Assembly (NCBI RefSeq): GCF_900112365.1
Contig: NZ_FOLQ01000019.1
Location: 1-64,000 of the forward strand
DNA from: Spirosoma endophyticum
GTDB taxonomy: Bacteria; Bacteroidota; Bacteroidia; Cytophagales; Spirosomataceae
Reading direction: 5' to 3'
DNA: 64,000 nucleotides
Shown: positions 7,374 through 16,005 of the stretch, in pieces
How positions within the stretch are numbered: the stretch's first letter is position 1
How the letters are laid out: each line of letters begins with the position of its first letter
The notes under the pieces: model-generated
What the model saw: the letters and a program-made list of their open reading frames with translations, nothing else
Database searches by the model: none
Told to the model about the DNA's origin: nothing
Position numbers and translations under genes: made by a program

Positions 7374-8848
7374 TTAAAACGTTAACTCCCACAGTTTACT
7401 GGTAGATCGATCGATGACATATACCCGCCCATTTAGGGTAAATGATTTGTAATTGACCCAGTTTACGGTATTGCTGTTCCCCGATCGAATCGCCGAGAGG
7501 TCATATCGAGCCGTAAGTTGATTGGCGTCCGTCGAGTACCGGATCAGATCGTCGTTTGTCGTAACGATTTGTGTATAGATTCTCGACGTTGGAATAAATT
7601 TAAGCGTATTTCCCAGGCCGAACAACAAATCATTGCCCACTGATCCAACTAGTGCGGGACTCAGATCACTTTGCCTGTCAGAAATAAGGCTTGATTGGCC
7701 AAACGTATCGGTAGCTAAGTCGTATCTGGCAGAATAGAGCTTCCCATTTCCGTTTTCATCATAATTACCAAAATAGGCATAAGCGTTACCGGAAATCGTA
7801 AGAAGTGGTTGATTAGTAATTAGATAATTGGTTAAATTCGGTAACGCAACCGTTTGAACAGCTTTCTGAAGCGCATCGAAGCGAACCATTCGTTTTTGAT
7901 ACGTATCCTCTAAAATACCTGATTACCCGTTTGATAAGTATAATTGTAAGGGGCAAGAACCGGCTTATTCGGCGTGTCCAGCTTAGTCCATTGATCTACA
8001 TTAGGATTATACTCCCAGTGAAAGGTAGGGTTTGGGACTAATGCATCTGAGTACAGCACATAGCCTTTGTTATTTACCCCAAATACCAGAGCGGGCCAGC
8101 CATTAAAACTGCCTGAGGGTTCGATAGTGAGCTGCTGCCGGGGTAACCACTTATTCTTAGAAGCATCATATTGAAACAGATTGCCATTCCGGTCAAGAAC
8201 ATACAGGTTTTCGTTACAGATGAACGAATAAAAATCGTAATTCAGGGTTGTTATTGGTACAGTTGTGCGATTGACAAGCGTAATGGGCGAATAGATTGAT
8301 TTTTCGACTTGGTTAATTCGAAACCGGGTAATGGCATTCATCGAGGGTCGTGGTACCCAACTGGGTGTCTGCAAGCGGGGAGTGGCCAAATACCGGCCGT
8401 AGTAAACCCGGCCATCCTGCATAATGAAATACGGCTCAATATAATAATCTTTCGCTGGAATCAGATCTTGCGTGATGGCTTCAAACTGATAATTTACACT
8501 GTCGAAGGTTGCTTTGAGTCGAAGCTGTTGTGGGTTTTTTATCGACAATACCGAATCCGTAGCCGACAGACAAAACCCATACTCCCGGATATGTTTACGG
8601 GCAAAGGCAGGGTTGGTGATACCGAATCGGCAGGAAAACCGTACATCGGTCGTTGTGGTCCGGGTATAAATGAGCTGAGAGTCAATGTAGAGACTATCAT
8701 TCTTGTATTGGATGTCGACCAGTGGTGGTTCTGGGACCTGCGGTGGAGTCACCGGTGTCGGATCGTCGACGGAAGGCCGTTGACAACCCGCAATCATCAG
8801 CGCATACACAACGAGTAGATAAAAAAGTCTCATACCCCTAAAAGACAA
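7374..8848 (-). pseudogene. Frameshifted lipoprotein with fibronectin-like and kelch-like repeats
   Basis: Two consecutive minus-strand frames belong to one protein. The first (8848 to 7910) starts with a lipoprotein signal (lipobox MIAGC), then a fibronectin-III-like domain (DYYIEPYFIMQDGRVYYG) and propeller-type blades (LYVLDRNGNLFQYDASKNKW). It stops at TAG. The second frame resumes LEDTYQKRMVRFD and carries further blades to 7374. Inserting one T in the TTTT at about 7911-7914 joins the frames. It is either a true frameshift mutation or a sequence error. Start may be ATG 8833 rather than 8848. Confidence 0.65.
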
Positions 8849-9074
8849 AAAAAATTCGATCTGTCTAGTTTACTCAACCAACTTGAAACATGCCCTTTTG
8901 TTACAAATGTATTTACTTGATAGGCCACTAAGTTGAGACTGCAAAAAAATAAAACTCCTCAATTCACCTGTCCGGTTGATCATCACCTGATCTAGCAAGC
9001 GTTTCACCTGCGTAGCCTGGAACGCACAACCTACAACGGTTTGAAATCCGGCGTCGTTGTAGTGTTTGCAATAA

Positions 9075-9374
9075 TTAAAGATTAGCTGCATCCGGCTTCG
9101 CTTTAATCATTCGTTGCACACTCTCCGGCACGTTCGACAATAAGTCGTACCCAGTTTGTTTCTCTATTTCATCCACACTGCCCCGGTAGCTTCCCCACGC
9201 TCCCTCACCCGTTGCATTTGTATTCGGCATCCAGACCGTAATAACCTGCGTTTGCGCGTTAATCCGGTTCACATCGTCCGATCCTACCGGCAGTACTACG
9301 ATTACCTTCCACGGGGCAGCCGGAACGCTTAGTTTGCTACTGGTAATAAAAGTAGTCTTCTTTTTAACAGGTAG
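9075..9374 (-). pseudogene. C-terminal remnant of DNA/RNA non-specific endonuclease
   Basis: The open frame from 9374 down to TAA 9077-9075 carries about 99 codons with no good start. It includes APWKVIVVLPVGSDDVNRIN, VITVWMPNTNATG, GSYRGSVDEIEKQTGYDLLS and NVPESVQ, which match the C-terminal part of NUC1-family beta-beta-alpha-metal nucleases. The catalytic DRGH region is missing and the frame is closed upstream by TGA, so it is a degraded fragment. Confidence 0.6.
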
Positions 9375-9504
9375 TCACCAAAGCTTAGGAGAATCCGTTA
9401 ATTACTGAACTCACTTCTTTAATCATAATGCCTATTTACTGCATAAATAAGTGAAAATGACTACAAACCGTTGTGACTATTAGTGTGATAAAATTAGGGA
9501 TTCC

Positions 9505-9532
9505 AAAAGGTCGATGAAGTCGACTTTTTTTT
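9505..9532 (+). terminator. Hairpin with T run, orphan
   Basis: AAAAGGTCGA (9505-9514) pairs with TCGACTTTTT (9520-9529), with one G-T wobble, and ends in a run of eight T. It has terminator form on the plus strand although no plus-strand gene is seen upstream, so it may end a small RNA or leaderless transcript, or be a leftover. Confidence 0.5.
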
Positions 9533-9606
9533 GTTTTCGGCAAGAGAATCATCATTGATTTAGAAGTGGACAAAGGTAGCGAAGCAACATGGGCGTTTCA
9601 GGATAA

Positions 9607-10056
9607 TTGGACGCATTGGTACCGCTAGCTGATTATCTGAAACTTAGGATGGCCCATCTGGTTGATAAGCACGCTAACTACCTGATGAAAAAGCTCCGAT
9701 TATCGCCCCTCAAACTAACGTCTGCTGATGATGTACTCATCGTGTATATATCGGGTTATGGCAGTTATTCTAGGTTGCACCTGAAAACGGGAGGAACGCA
9801 ACTCTATCCAAATCCCCTGGTTCGCTATGCCAAGCGATTACTCCACTTTATCCGCATTCATAAACATTATCTGATCAACCCCAGCTTTGTACGGTCAGTC
9901 ACCCAGCTTGATACCGCTCATGGCTTTGTTACATTGGAATCGGGCGAAAAATTGCCCATTGCCCGCCGTCGCCTTCAGCCCGCTAAAAAGGCCCTGCAAG
10001 CAGTCCTGACCGGGCGGTCACCGATTGTAACACTATCTAATCATACCCTGGAGTAG
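9607..10056 (+). CDS. LytTR-type DNA-binding protein, no receiver domain
   Basis: About 149 residues (TTG 9607) or 135 (ATG 9649). The C-terminal part is a LytTR domain: YSRLHLKTGGTQLY, LLHFIRIHKHYLINPSFV and SGEKLPIARRRL match the usual strand and RIHKSYLIN pattern. There is no REC domain in front, only a short N-terminal region, so it is an orphan DNA-binding domain protein. An in-frame stop lies just upstream of 9607, so no longer N-terminus is possible. The target genes are unknown. Confidence 0.75.
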   Translation: MDALVPLADYLKLRMAHLVDKHANYLMKKLRLSPLKLTSADDVLIVYISGYGSYSRLHLKTGGTQLYPNPLVRYAKRLLHFIRIHKHYLINPSFVRSVTQLDTAHGFVTLESGEKLPIARRRLQPAKKALQAVLTGRSPIVTLSNHTLE

Positions 10057-10207
10057 AGGACTGTGCTTTTTTGCCAAGAAGTTAGTCCTGCGTTTGTTCG
10101 GCAATCTCGTAGATCAGGTGATAAAAGGCAATTTTGAAGCTTTCCTGCTCATCGGATATGGTCTCTCCATTAGTCGGCTAGTCTGCGCTGTAAACCTGCT
10201 TGAGTTC

Positions 10208-10666
10208 TCAACGGCACGTATAGGCGAGCATACCCACGATCAACAAGGTGACCGTAATGCCCGCCAACCAAAACGTACGCTTAAAATCATCAATGACGGT
10301 ATCCAAGGATTTGAGGTAGACATAGGCAGCTCTCAATCCGTCTCGTTTTAAGATGAGTCTGGCTTCCTTAGGAAGAAGCCGTCTGGCCAGACGAAAATTG
10401 CCAGCCTCAAACTTAGTGTAAAACCTTTCTTTGCGTTTGCCAAAGTTGAGCGCATCGGCCTGCTCCTGAACATCCAGCGACTGAAGGATCTGCTCCTTGG
10501 GGTTCCAGCTATATCCGCAATTTAAGCAGTATACATCTCCATCCATTTTAATTAGTCCCCCATCTGCTATCTGACTGCTTTCCCCCGTGTCGTCATAGGT
10601 GAGGCTAGGTTTTTGTGCAGACACCTCTTTGGAATCACACTTTGGGCAGTGTAGGTAATTAGTCAT
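10208..10666 (-). CDS. Zinc-ribbon protein with C-terminal membrane anchor
   Basis: About 152 residues from the start chosen at ATG 10666 (MTNYLHCPKC); an upstream ATG at 10705 is possible. Two cysteine knuckles, CPKC near the start and CLNC about 38 residues later, form a zinc ribbon. A charged helical middle (KRKERFYTKFEAGNFRLARR) is followed by one transmembrane helix (LAGITVTLLIVGMLAY) at the C-terminus. It is probably an inner-membrane-tethered zinc-ribbon protein facing the cytoplasm. Partner and function are unknown. Confidence 0.65.
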   Translation of the reverse strand: MTNYLHCPKCDSKEVSAQKPSLTYDDTGESSQIADGGLIKMDGDVYCLNCGYSWNPKEQILQSLDVQEQADALNFGKRKERFYTKFEAGNFRLARRLLPKEARLILKRDGLRAAYVYLKSLDTVIDDFKRTFWLAGITVTLLIVGMLAYTCR

Positions 10667-10705
10667 GGATAGCAGTTGGAAGTGTTTTTGAATGGGAATT
10701 GACAA

Positions 10706-11261
10706 GACTTGGGCTCCCTGGACAATTTTGTAAGACAGGTATTAAACACTATTAAAGCGAAAGGGTTGGCAACAAAAAACAGATAGCCGGGAATAATACC
10801 ACATACTATGCGGCATGCTTAACGTTAAAAAGTGGTGAAAGTGAAGCCGGAAACAAATAGTTTTTTAGCCCCATTTCAATACTGGCAAGGTGGCAAACCC
10901 CCTATATAGGCTTTTGCCACTTGCCACCAACTACACATCCCAAAATAATGCCCAGATTTGTCGGTACCTTATACTATATAATTCCAGAAAAACGTCAATG
11001 TATTTGCTGTTGGTAATTGAGTGGTATTTACCGGAAGGATAAGAACCTTTTAATAAGGTTTACACATAATTTGTGTACTATTTTTACTCTGAAAAGTCAA
11101 ATTTTACTGCATTTTACTGATAATCAAATATTTATATGTGAAGTTTACTTTCAAAGAGGGAAACTAACAGGGCTGTAGACTTTTAAGAGGAGGTACGTTT
11201 ACTGGAGCCGACCGCTGGGAAGTATATAAATAATCAGGGTAGACTGGCCAAGCCAAAACAA
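10706..11261. repeat. Intergenic region with bulged hairpin and a dispersed noncoding repeat copy
   Basis: No gene supported. At 10883-10926 a near-perfect inverted repeat (TGGCAAGGTGGCAAA against TTTGCCACTTGCCA, one bulged G) forms a strong hairpin without a T run. Bases 11061-11133 match 19911-19983 at about 54 of 73 positions without gaps, in the same orientation. A short upstream block (ACTACACAT) is also shared (10930-10938 and 19875-19883). The stretch is AT-rich and could hold a structured RNA or a decayed small mobile element. Confidence 0.5.
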
Positions 11262-11669
11262 TTAACTGATTTGTCGGGTCATAATGAATTTTTTGTGAAG
11301 CAGTTTAATTCCTTTATAAACCGTTACGGTTATCGTATGCGGGCTACTCAGATGCACCTCAACACTGAGGGTCATGCCCGTTTTGGGATGCACTAAATCT
11401 CCGTCCGACCAAACTTCTCCATCGAAGGTGAGGTTGCGAATCAGGACTTTATCTTTTATCAATCCATAATTTTTCTCCCCGGCCTTATCTACTTCAGCCA
11501 CGCGGGCGAAATACTGATTGCCTATCCGGTAGATATCGACGCTGGACCCTTTCGAGGGAAATAGCCACCGTCCCAGAATCTGGTCGGCTGGCAGATCGGC
11601 TTTTGCCCCTGGCAGCAGGAAAAGCAGCCAGATCGCCCAAAAGGAGTTTCGATTCACTGATAATTTCAT
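11262..11669 (-). CDS. DUF2147 family secreted protein
   Basis: A 135-residue protein with an N-terminal signal sequence (FWAIWLLFLLPGAKA), followed by a DUF2147 domain: ILGRWLFPSKGSSVDIYRIG, a short insert, IRNLTFDGEVWSDGDLVHPKTGMTLSVEVH in pieces, and VTVYKGIKLLHKK. DUF2147 proteins are small periplasmic beta-barrel-like proteins of unknown role. It lies about 165 bases downstream of the histidine kinase gene and on the opposite side from it, so it is not clearly in an operon with it. Confidence 0.8.
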   Translation of the reverse strand: MKLSVNRNSFWAIWLLFLLPGAKADLPADQILGRWLFPSKGSSVDIYRIGNQYFARVAEVDKAGEKNYGLIKDKVLIRNLTFDGEVWSDGDLVHPKTGMTLSVEVHLSSPHTITVTVYKGIKLLHKKFIMTRQIS

Positions 11670-11835
11670 GGGTATACGCTGAATTGTACTTTGTCTATTA
11701 ACTCGATTTTTGGGGAATTGGATGCTTTTCTACGTTATTAACGTCAATAGGATGGCCAAATGCATAAAAAATCAAGCTAAAGCCTCACTAAGTGATTCGC
11801 GGGGCTTTGGCTTAAGAGTAAGGAGATTCCAGCGC

Positions 11836-14028
11836 TTATAACACCGATCCAACCTTAGTAGTAGGCAGTTCAATGATAAATTCGGTGCCTATCCCTTGCT
11901 GACTCTTCACCAGTAATGAACCACCATGTCCCTTGGTGATAATGTCGTAGCTTAGCGATAGCCCTAATCCGGTGCCTTCGCCGGTAGGTTTGGTCGTGAA
12001 AAAAGGCTGAAAAATCTTGGCTAACACCGCTTCGGGAATGCCAATGCCATTATCCCGAATCTGAATCTGGACCTGGCCTTCCTGTTGACTGGTCTTTACG
12101 GCGATGGTAGGCTGATAGCCTGATTCGCCCTGCTTCTGGCGTTCGCCCACGGCATGAAAGGCGTTGTTAAATAGATTGAGTAATACCCGACCCAAATCCT
12201 GAGGAATAACCTCCAGTTTATTCAGAGATGGCTCAAACTGCGTGTCTAAGGCACAATTAAAGGTTTTGTCTTTAGCCCTCAGCCCGTGGTAGGATAGCCG
12301 CAGGTACTCATCCGTCAGTACGTTTAGGTCTGTAAGTTGCTTCTCGCCCGTGCTCATGCGTGAGTGTTCCAGCATGCTTTTTACGATGCCCGATGCTCGG
12401 CTACCGTGATGATTGATCTTGGCCAAATTGGCGCTGAGATCCGTAAGTAACTCGTTTTCCAAGTCGGTATCCCGCTGACTCTTCTGGCGCTCTTCCGTCA
12501 GATCTTCGACCAGCTCCACGCTCAATTGGGAGAAGTTGTTGACAAAGTTCAGGGGGTTCTGAATCTCATGGGCGATGCCCGCCGTAAGCTCACCCAGGCT
12601 GGCCATTTTCTCTTTCTGAACAAGCTGTACCTGCGTATTTTTCAATTCAGCCAGCGACTGACTAAGCAAGGCGGTTCGCGCCGATACCTCTTTTTCCAGG
12701 CTTACGTTATGGCTGGCCAGGAGTTGTTGTTTTTCCTGCTCCTGAGCCAGCGTCTGGGCCGACAGTGCTTCTATCTGTACCAATTTTTCTGCTAATGACC
12801 TGTTCGTTTGAGCGAACTTGCTCGCCAAAAATAAGGTCATGCAGACGGGTAAACTTAGCACGCCGAGATTATAGAATACCTGATTCAATATGGATTTTGT
12901 GTGTGAGTCGATCTCCAGAAATGGGATCACTATAAACAAGATGCTGCAGACAACAATGGCTGGAGCGCCTATCGCCAGTATCCGGTACTCTTTCCCCCGT
13001 TTTCGACCCGCCACCAGCAAAAGCCGAATATACTCCACATTCGTTGGCAGGGCGACCAGCATCGCGGCATAAACGGGCAGATCGACGACGAAGGTGTACA
13101 CCAGCAGAAAACTACTGAAAGCGACGAGGGCGGAATAGAAAATAAACCCTTTCTGTTTCTCAAATTCACTGTACACCGCCAGCAGAAAGGTGAGTTGTCC
13201 GCCAAAGAAAAGCGCCCACTGGCCAACGGCAGCGTTCGCTCGAAAGGGTACGCTGTGAACCTGTTGAAACGTGAAAGGCAGTAATAGAAGAGATGCGGTG
13301 GCACAAAGACAGTAGAGACCAAACCATAGGTTAACTTTCTGGGCAGGATACCAGGAGTAAAAGAGCAGATGTAATAGGGTCAGGATAAAAAACAGGCCAG
13401 CCTTGAAATAATTAAGCAGCCCGGCATCCAGAATGCCGCCCTCTTCATAGCCACTACGTTGATCGGCCGCGGTGAGTCTGATCAGGAGAAATGGATTCGG
13501 TCGACCCCAGAATTTCCGGTACTGAATCCCGGGTTGTACGGCGAAGCGCACCGCCAGTACCTGGTTGGACTGAGCGCCAGATTGAAAATAGATACGTTGC
13601 CCCGAAGTCGACGTAGCGCCTGATGGGTTGTAGGCTTTTACCAGGTTAGAATTCGCGTTCACGTTACCAAAGTCGCCCATGAGTCGCCCATTCAGATAAA
13701 CCTGGGAGGCTACCTGTTGATCAATGAGCATACTGATTACGGTGTTGGCTAACGCAGAATCAATATTGATGTGCAGCCGAAGCCAGCCCATACCTGCCTG
13801 TTGAAGCTGGGGCAACTGGTTGATTTCCTGGCTGGGGTCTACGGATGACCAGCGTCGATCATCGAAACCGGGGCTAGCCCAGCCAGGTGAATCGCCCGCG
13901 TGCCATTTCCAGTTTTGGGTTAATAGTAAACCCGTTGAGGGCAGCGAATCGATGCGAAAAACAGCCTGAGCTAAACTGTCATGAAAAGTTAATGTGTAGA
14001 GAATCAGTAAAATAAGTAGCCGAACCAT
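11836..14028 (-). CDS. Membrane sensor histidine kinase with extracytoplasmic beta-sandwich
   Basis: About 730 residues from ATG 14028, chosen because a signal peptide (VRLLILLILYTLTFHDSLAQA) starts there; an ATG at 14070 is also in frame. The outside domain is beta-sandwich-like (WKWHAGDSPGWASPGFDDRRW, then VYLNGRLMGDFG). A multi-helix membrane region follows, then a coiled coil. The kinase core has the H-box GIAHEIQNPLNFVNNFSQ and HATPase motifs NLFNNAFHAV, DNGIGIP and GTGLGLSLSYDI. It autophosphorylates on His and signals to an unlinked regulator. The REC protein at 15274 is one candidate partner. Confidence 0.88.
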   Translation of the reverse strand: MVRLLILLILYTLTFHDSLAQAVFRIDSLPSTGLLLTQNWKWHAGDSPGWASPGFDDRRWSSVDPSQEINQLPQLQQAGMGWLRLHINIDSALANTVISMLIDQQVASQVYLNGRLMGDFGNVNANSNLVKAYNPSGATSTSGQRIYFQSGAQSNQVLAVRFAVQPGIQYRKFWGRPNPFLLIRLTAADQRSGYEEGGILDAGLLNYFKAGLFFILTLLHLLFYSWYPAQKVNLWFGLYCLCATASLLLLPFTFQQVHSVPFRANAAVGQWALFFGGQLTFLLAVYSEFEKQKGFIFYSALVAFSSFLLVYTFVVDLPVYAAMLVALPTNVEYIRLLLVAGRKRGKEYRILAIGAPAIVVCSILFIVIPFLEIDSHTKSILNQVFYNLGVLSLPVCMTLFLASKFAQTNRSLAEKLVQIEALSAQTLAQEQEKQQLLASHNVSLEKEVSARTALLSQSLAELKNTQVQLVQKEKMASLGELTAGIAHEIQNPLNFVNNFSQLSVELVEDLTEERQKSQRDTDLENELLTDLSANLAKINHHGSRASGIVKSMLEHSRMSTGEKQLTDLNVLTDEYLRLSYHGLRAKDKTFNCALDTQFEPSLNKLEVIPQDLGRVLLNLFNNAFHAVGERQKQGESGYQPTIAVKTSQQEGQVQIQIRDNGIGIPEAVLAKIFQPFFTTKPTGEGTGLGLSLSYDIITKGHGGSLLVKSQQGIGTEFIIELPTTKVGSVL

Positions 14029-14098
14029 GGTTAGTAGGAGAGAGGAAACCGCAGCCAAAATACTAAACAAAAGCCAATAGGACGAGCAGACGAAAGGA

Positions 14099-14155
14099 TA
14101 AAGTAGGCAGTAAAAGCCCGGCGCTGAGAGTGCCGGGCTTTTACTGCCTACTTTA
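14099..14155. terminator. 24-bp perfect hairpin terminator
   Basis: A perfect 24-base inverted repeat: arms 14099-14122 and 14132-14155 with core AAAGCCCGGC/GCCGGGCTTT and a 9-base loop. It lies between the SOD gene and the histidine kinase gene, both on the minus strand, so it probably ends the SOD transcript and isolates the kinase promoter. It lacks a clean T run. Confidence 0.7.
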
Positions 14156-14340
14156 TGTAAAGTACATAACTTTTCTAATGGCGCAGTCGCTTGTACTCAC
14201 ATGAGTAGCGCCTGACGGATCGCTTCTTTATCCTCCGCAATTTTGCCCGGCTATCGTCCCCAATAGCTGATCCTTGTGAACGAGGAACACTCAGATCGGC
14301 AATTATGATTTTGGGTCGGAATAATCAGGTGGTACAGGCT

Positions 14341-14979
14341 CTATTTTCGGACCACGACACCACCGGCAATCCGGCCACCGCTGTTTCCGGTCGGGTCGGT
14401 TACCTGATCGTCAGCGTTGGCATGAATAATTAATGATGACCCATCACTATCAAAGAGCGTCATGGGACCATCTGACAACGTAATACGGTTCGTGGTCGTT
14501 ATCAACGTCCCTTTTCCCTGACTATCGACAATCAGGTTGGGTAGATCACCAGCGTGTGTGCCTAACGGATTGTTCAGGCCGTGTTGATGGGAAGCGGGAT
14601 TGTAGTGGGCTCCTGACGAATTAAAGGCGGGCGAGTCAGTAGGCTGGGCTGAACCTATGGCGTGGAAGTGGATACCGTGGGTACCTGTGGGCAAGCCGCT
14701 TACTGTCACCGTCAGGCTAACCAGGCCTTGACTGTCTTCGCTTAGTTCCGCGACACCAATACTACCGCTGCTATTAACCAGGTTTACCGTTGCGGCTGCT
14801 CGTGGTACATTCTGATGATCGGTACAGGCGGTTACTAATCCAGCGACGACCAGCCCGATACCAAAGAATCCTAGTTGCTTAGCCCGTGATAAACCTGGAT
14901 GGAGGGAAGTCGTCTTCGGGCGTATTCTGCCCATACGCTTGGAGCGGGAGAAAGAAAAGGAAGTGAAGGTTGTGAACAT
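14341..14979 (-). CDS. sodC: Cu/Zn superoxide dismutase-like lipoprotein
   Basis: A 212-residue lipoprotein: a basic N-terminus, hydrophobic segment and lipobox LVTAC (Cys52 lipidated), so it is likely periplasmic or outer-membrane bound. Copper ligands are in HGIHFHAIG, with the bridging His in GAHYNP. Zinc ligands lie in HQHG and GTHAGD, and the last copper His in SLIIHANADD. The active-site Arg is in GNSGGRIAGG. The two cysteines of the conserved disulfide are both missing: the segment after HFHAIG has none, and the usual RIACG is RIAGG. ATG 14934 is an alternative start. Confidence 0.88.
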   Translation of the reverse strand: MFTTFTSFSFSRSKRMGRIRPKTTSLHPGLSRAKQLGFFGIGLVVAGLVTACTDHQNVPRAAATVNLVNSSGSIGVAELSEDSQGLVSLTVTVSGLPTGTHGIHFHAIGSAQPTDSPAFNSSGAHYNPASHQHGLNNPLGTHAGDLPNLIVDSQGKGTLITTTNRITLSDGPMTLFDSDGSSLIIHANADDQVTDPTGNSGGRIAGGVVVRK

Positions 14980-15273
14980 TTGTTTTGATTGAATAATGAA
15001 ACGACTAACCAGCGAACCAGTAGCTTATCAACTGGCTTCGTATTTAAAAGTAGTAGTCGATTGAACGATAAGAAAGGAGCTGTCTACCAACCCCGTCGCA
15101 ATGTGCGTGAACAACTGTATTCGGGTTGTGAACGCTTTACAGGAAGCGTTTATACGTACCAAAGATGGACCTGTTGACTAGTCAAAAAGGTCAACAGCCA
15201 TTGATAATTAGCTAGCCACAAGACACTAATTTATGCTATCATTGTGAACAGAAGCCCCTCTTTAGTAAACCCA

Positions 15274-15699
15274 ATGGAACAAACCTACCGTGTACTCATC
15301 GTCGATGATGACCCAGACGATCAGTTCTTAATCAAAATCGCCTTTGAGCAGGAGTCAGAAAAATTTATACTGGACATTGCTTCGGATGGCAATGAGGTGC
15401 TGACCATGATTCAAACGCCCCTTTTTTTGCCTGATCTGATTTTGCTGGATCTGAACATGCCCTTTGTCAGCGGCTTCGGGGTGCTTCAGTATCTGAAAGA
15501 ATCGCCCCGTCATTGTCATATTCCGGTAATTATCCTGACGACATCCAGTCAGCCGGATGATGTAGAGCAGGCCTACAGATTTGGGGCTAACACCTTCATC
15601 ACCAAGCCATCCAGTCATCAGGAGTTAACCAGATTAGTTCGGCACTTACGTGTGTACTGGTTCGAATTGGCGACGATTTACACGGCTGGTATTCGTTGA
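15274..15699 (+). CDS. Single-domain response regulator (REC only)
   Basis: About 141 residues from ATG 15274 (MEQTYRVLIVDDDPDD); an upstream in-frame start at 15244 adds ten residues. It has the acidic pocket VDDDPDD, the phospho-acceptor Asp in LILLDLNMP, the switch Thr in VIILTTSS and the conserved Lys in TFITKPSS. There is no output domain, so it acts by protein contact or phosphotransfer. Bacteroidota often carry such short receivers near hybrid or GHKL kinases; the kinase at 11836 is the nearest candidate partner. Confidence 0.88.
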   Translation: MEQTYRVLIVDDDPDDQFLIKIAFEQESEKFILDIASDGNEVLTMIQTPLFLPDLILLDLNMPFVSGFGVLQYLKESPRHCHIPVIILTTSSQPDDVEQAYRFGANTFITKPSSHQELTRLVRHLRVYWFELATIYTAGIR

Positions 15700-15703
15700 T
15701 GTG

Positions 15704-16000
15704 TCAGGCGTTAATAACACGGAGGCTACCTGCCTGGGCATAGAGTCGGCCGCTGGCGGTAATGTGCAGAATAAGCTCGACCGTCTGCCCCGGCCTGACC
15801 GTCGTCCCAGTCAGATCGGCTTTGGGTACATAGACCCGGGCCTGGTCAAGTGCTTTGGGCGAAATTAAATCAGCAATGCCCTCAAGGCTCGTTGTTTGCT
15901 GAATCGACAGGGATAATTCGCCGAAATTATCCGTATCACTTTCGGCGGAAAAGGTCTTAAGAATACCCCGGACGAGCGTCCAGTTTTCGATGATTTGCAT
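15704..16000 (-). CDS. Small protein at the end of the M6/ATP-grasp operon, 98 aa
   Basis: A 98-residue protein with no signal peptide, starting MQIIENWTLVRGILKTF and beta-rich at the C-terminus (TVRPGQTVELILHITASGRL, YAQAGSLRVI). It starts five bases after the ATP-grasp stop, so it is the last gene of a four-gene minus-strand operon. No family recognised. It could be a carrier, a specificity subunit or a modified substrate; the sequence does not settle this. It ends close to and converges with the REC gene. Confidence 0.6.
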   Translation of the reverse strand: MQIIENWTLVRGILKTFSAESDTDNFGELSLSIQQTTSLEGIADLISPKALDQARVYVPKADLTGTTVRPGQTVELILHITASGRLYAQAGSLRVINA

Positions 16001-16005
16001 AGGAT

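Noticed and set aside
8870-9091. 73-codon minus-strand open frame below the nuclease remnant
   Set aside because: Overlaps the remnant's end and shows no recognised domain; possibly more debris, but not supportable as a gene.
14989-15177. 62-codon plus-strand open frame
   Set aside because: Ser/Thr/Arg-rich, no domain, lies in the likely promoter region of the SOD and REC genes.
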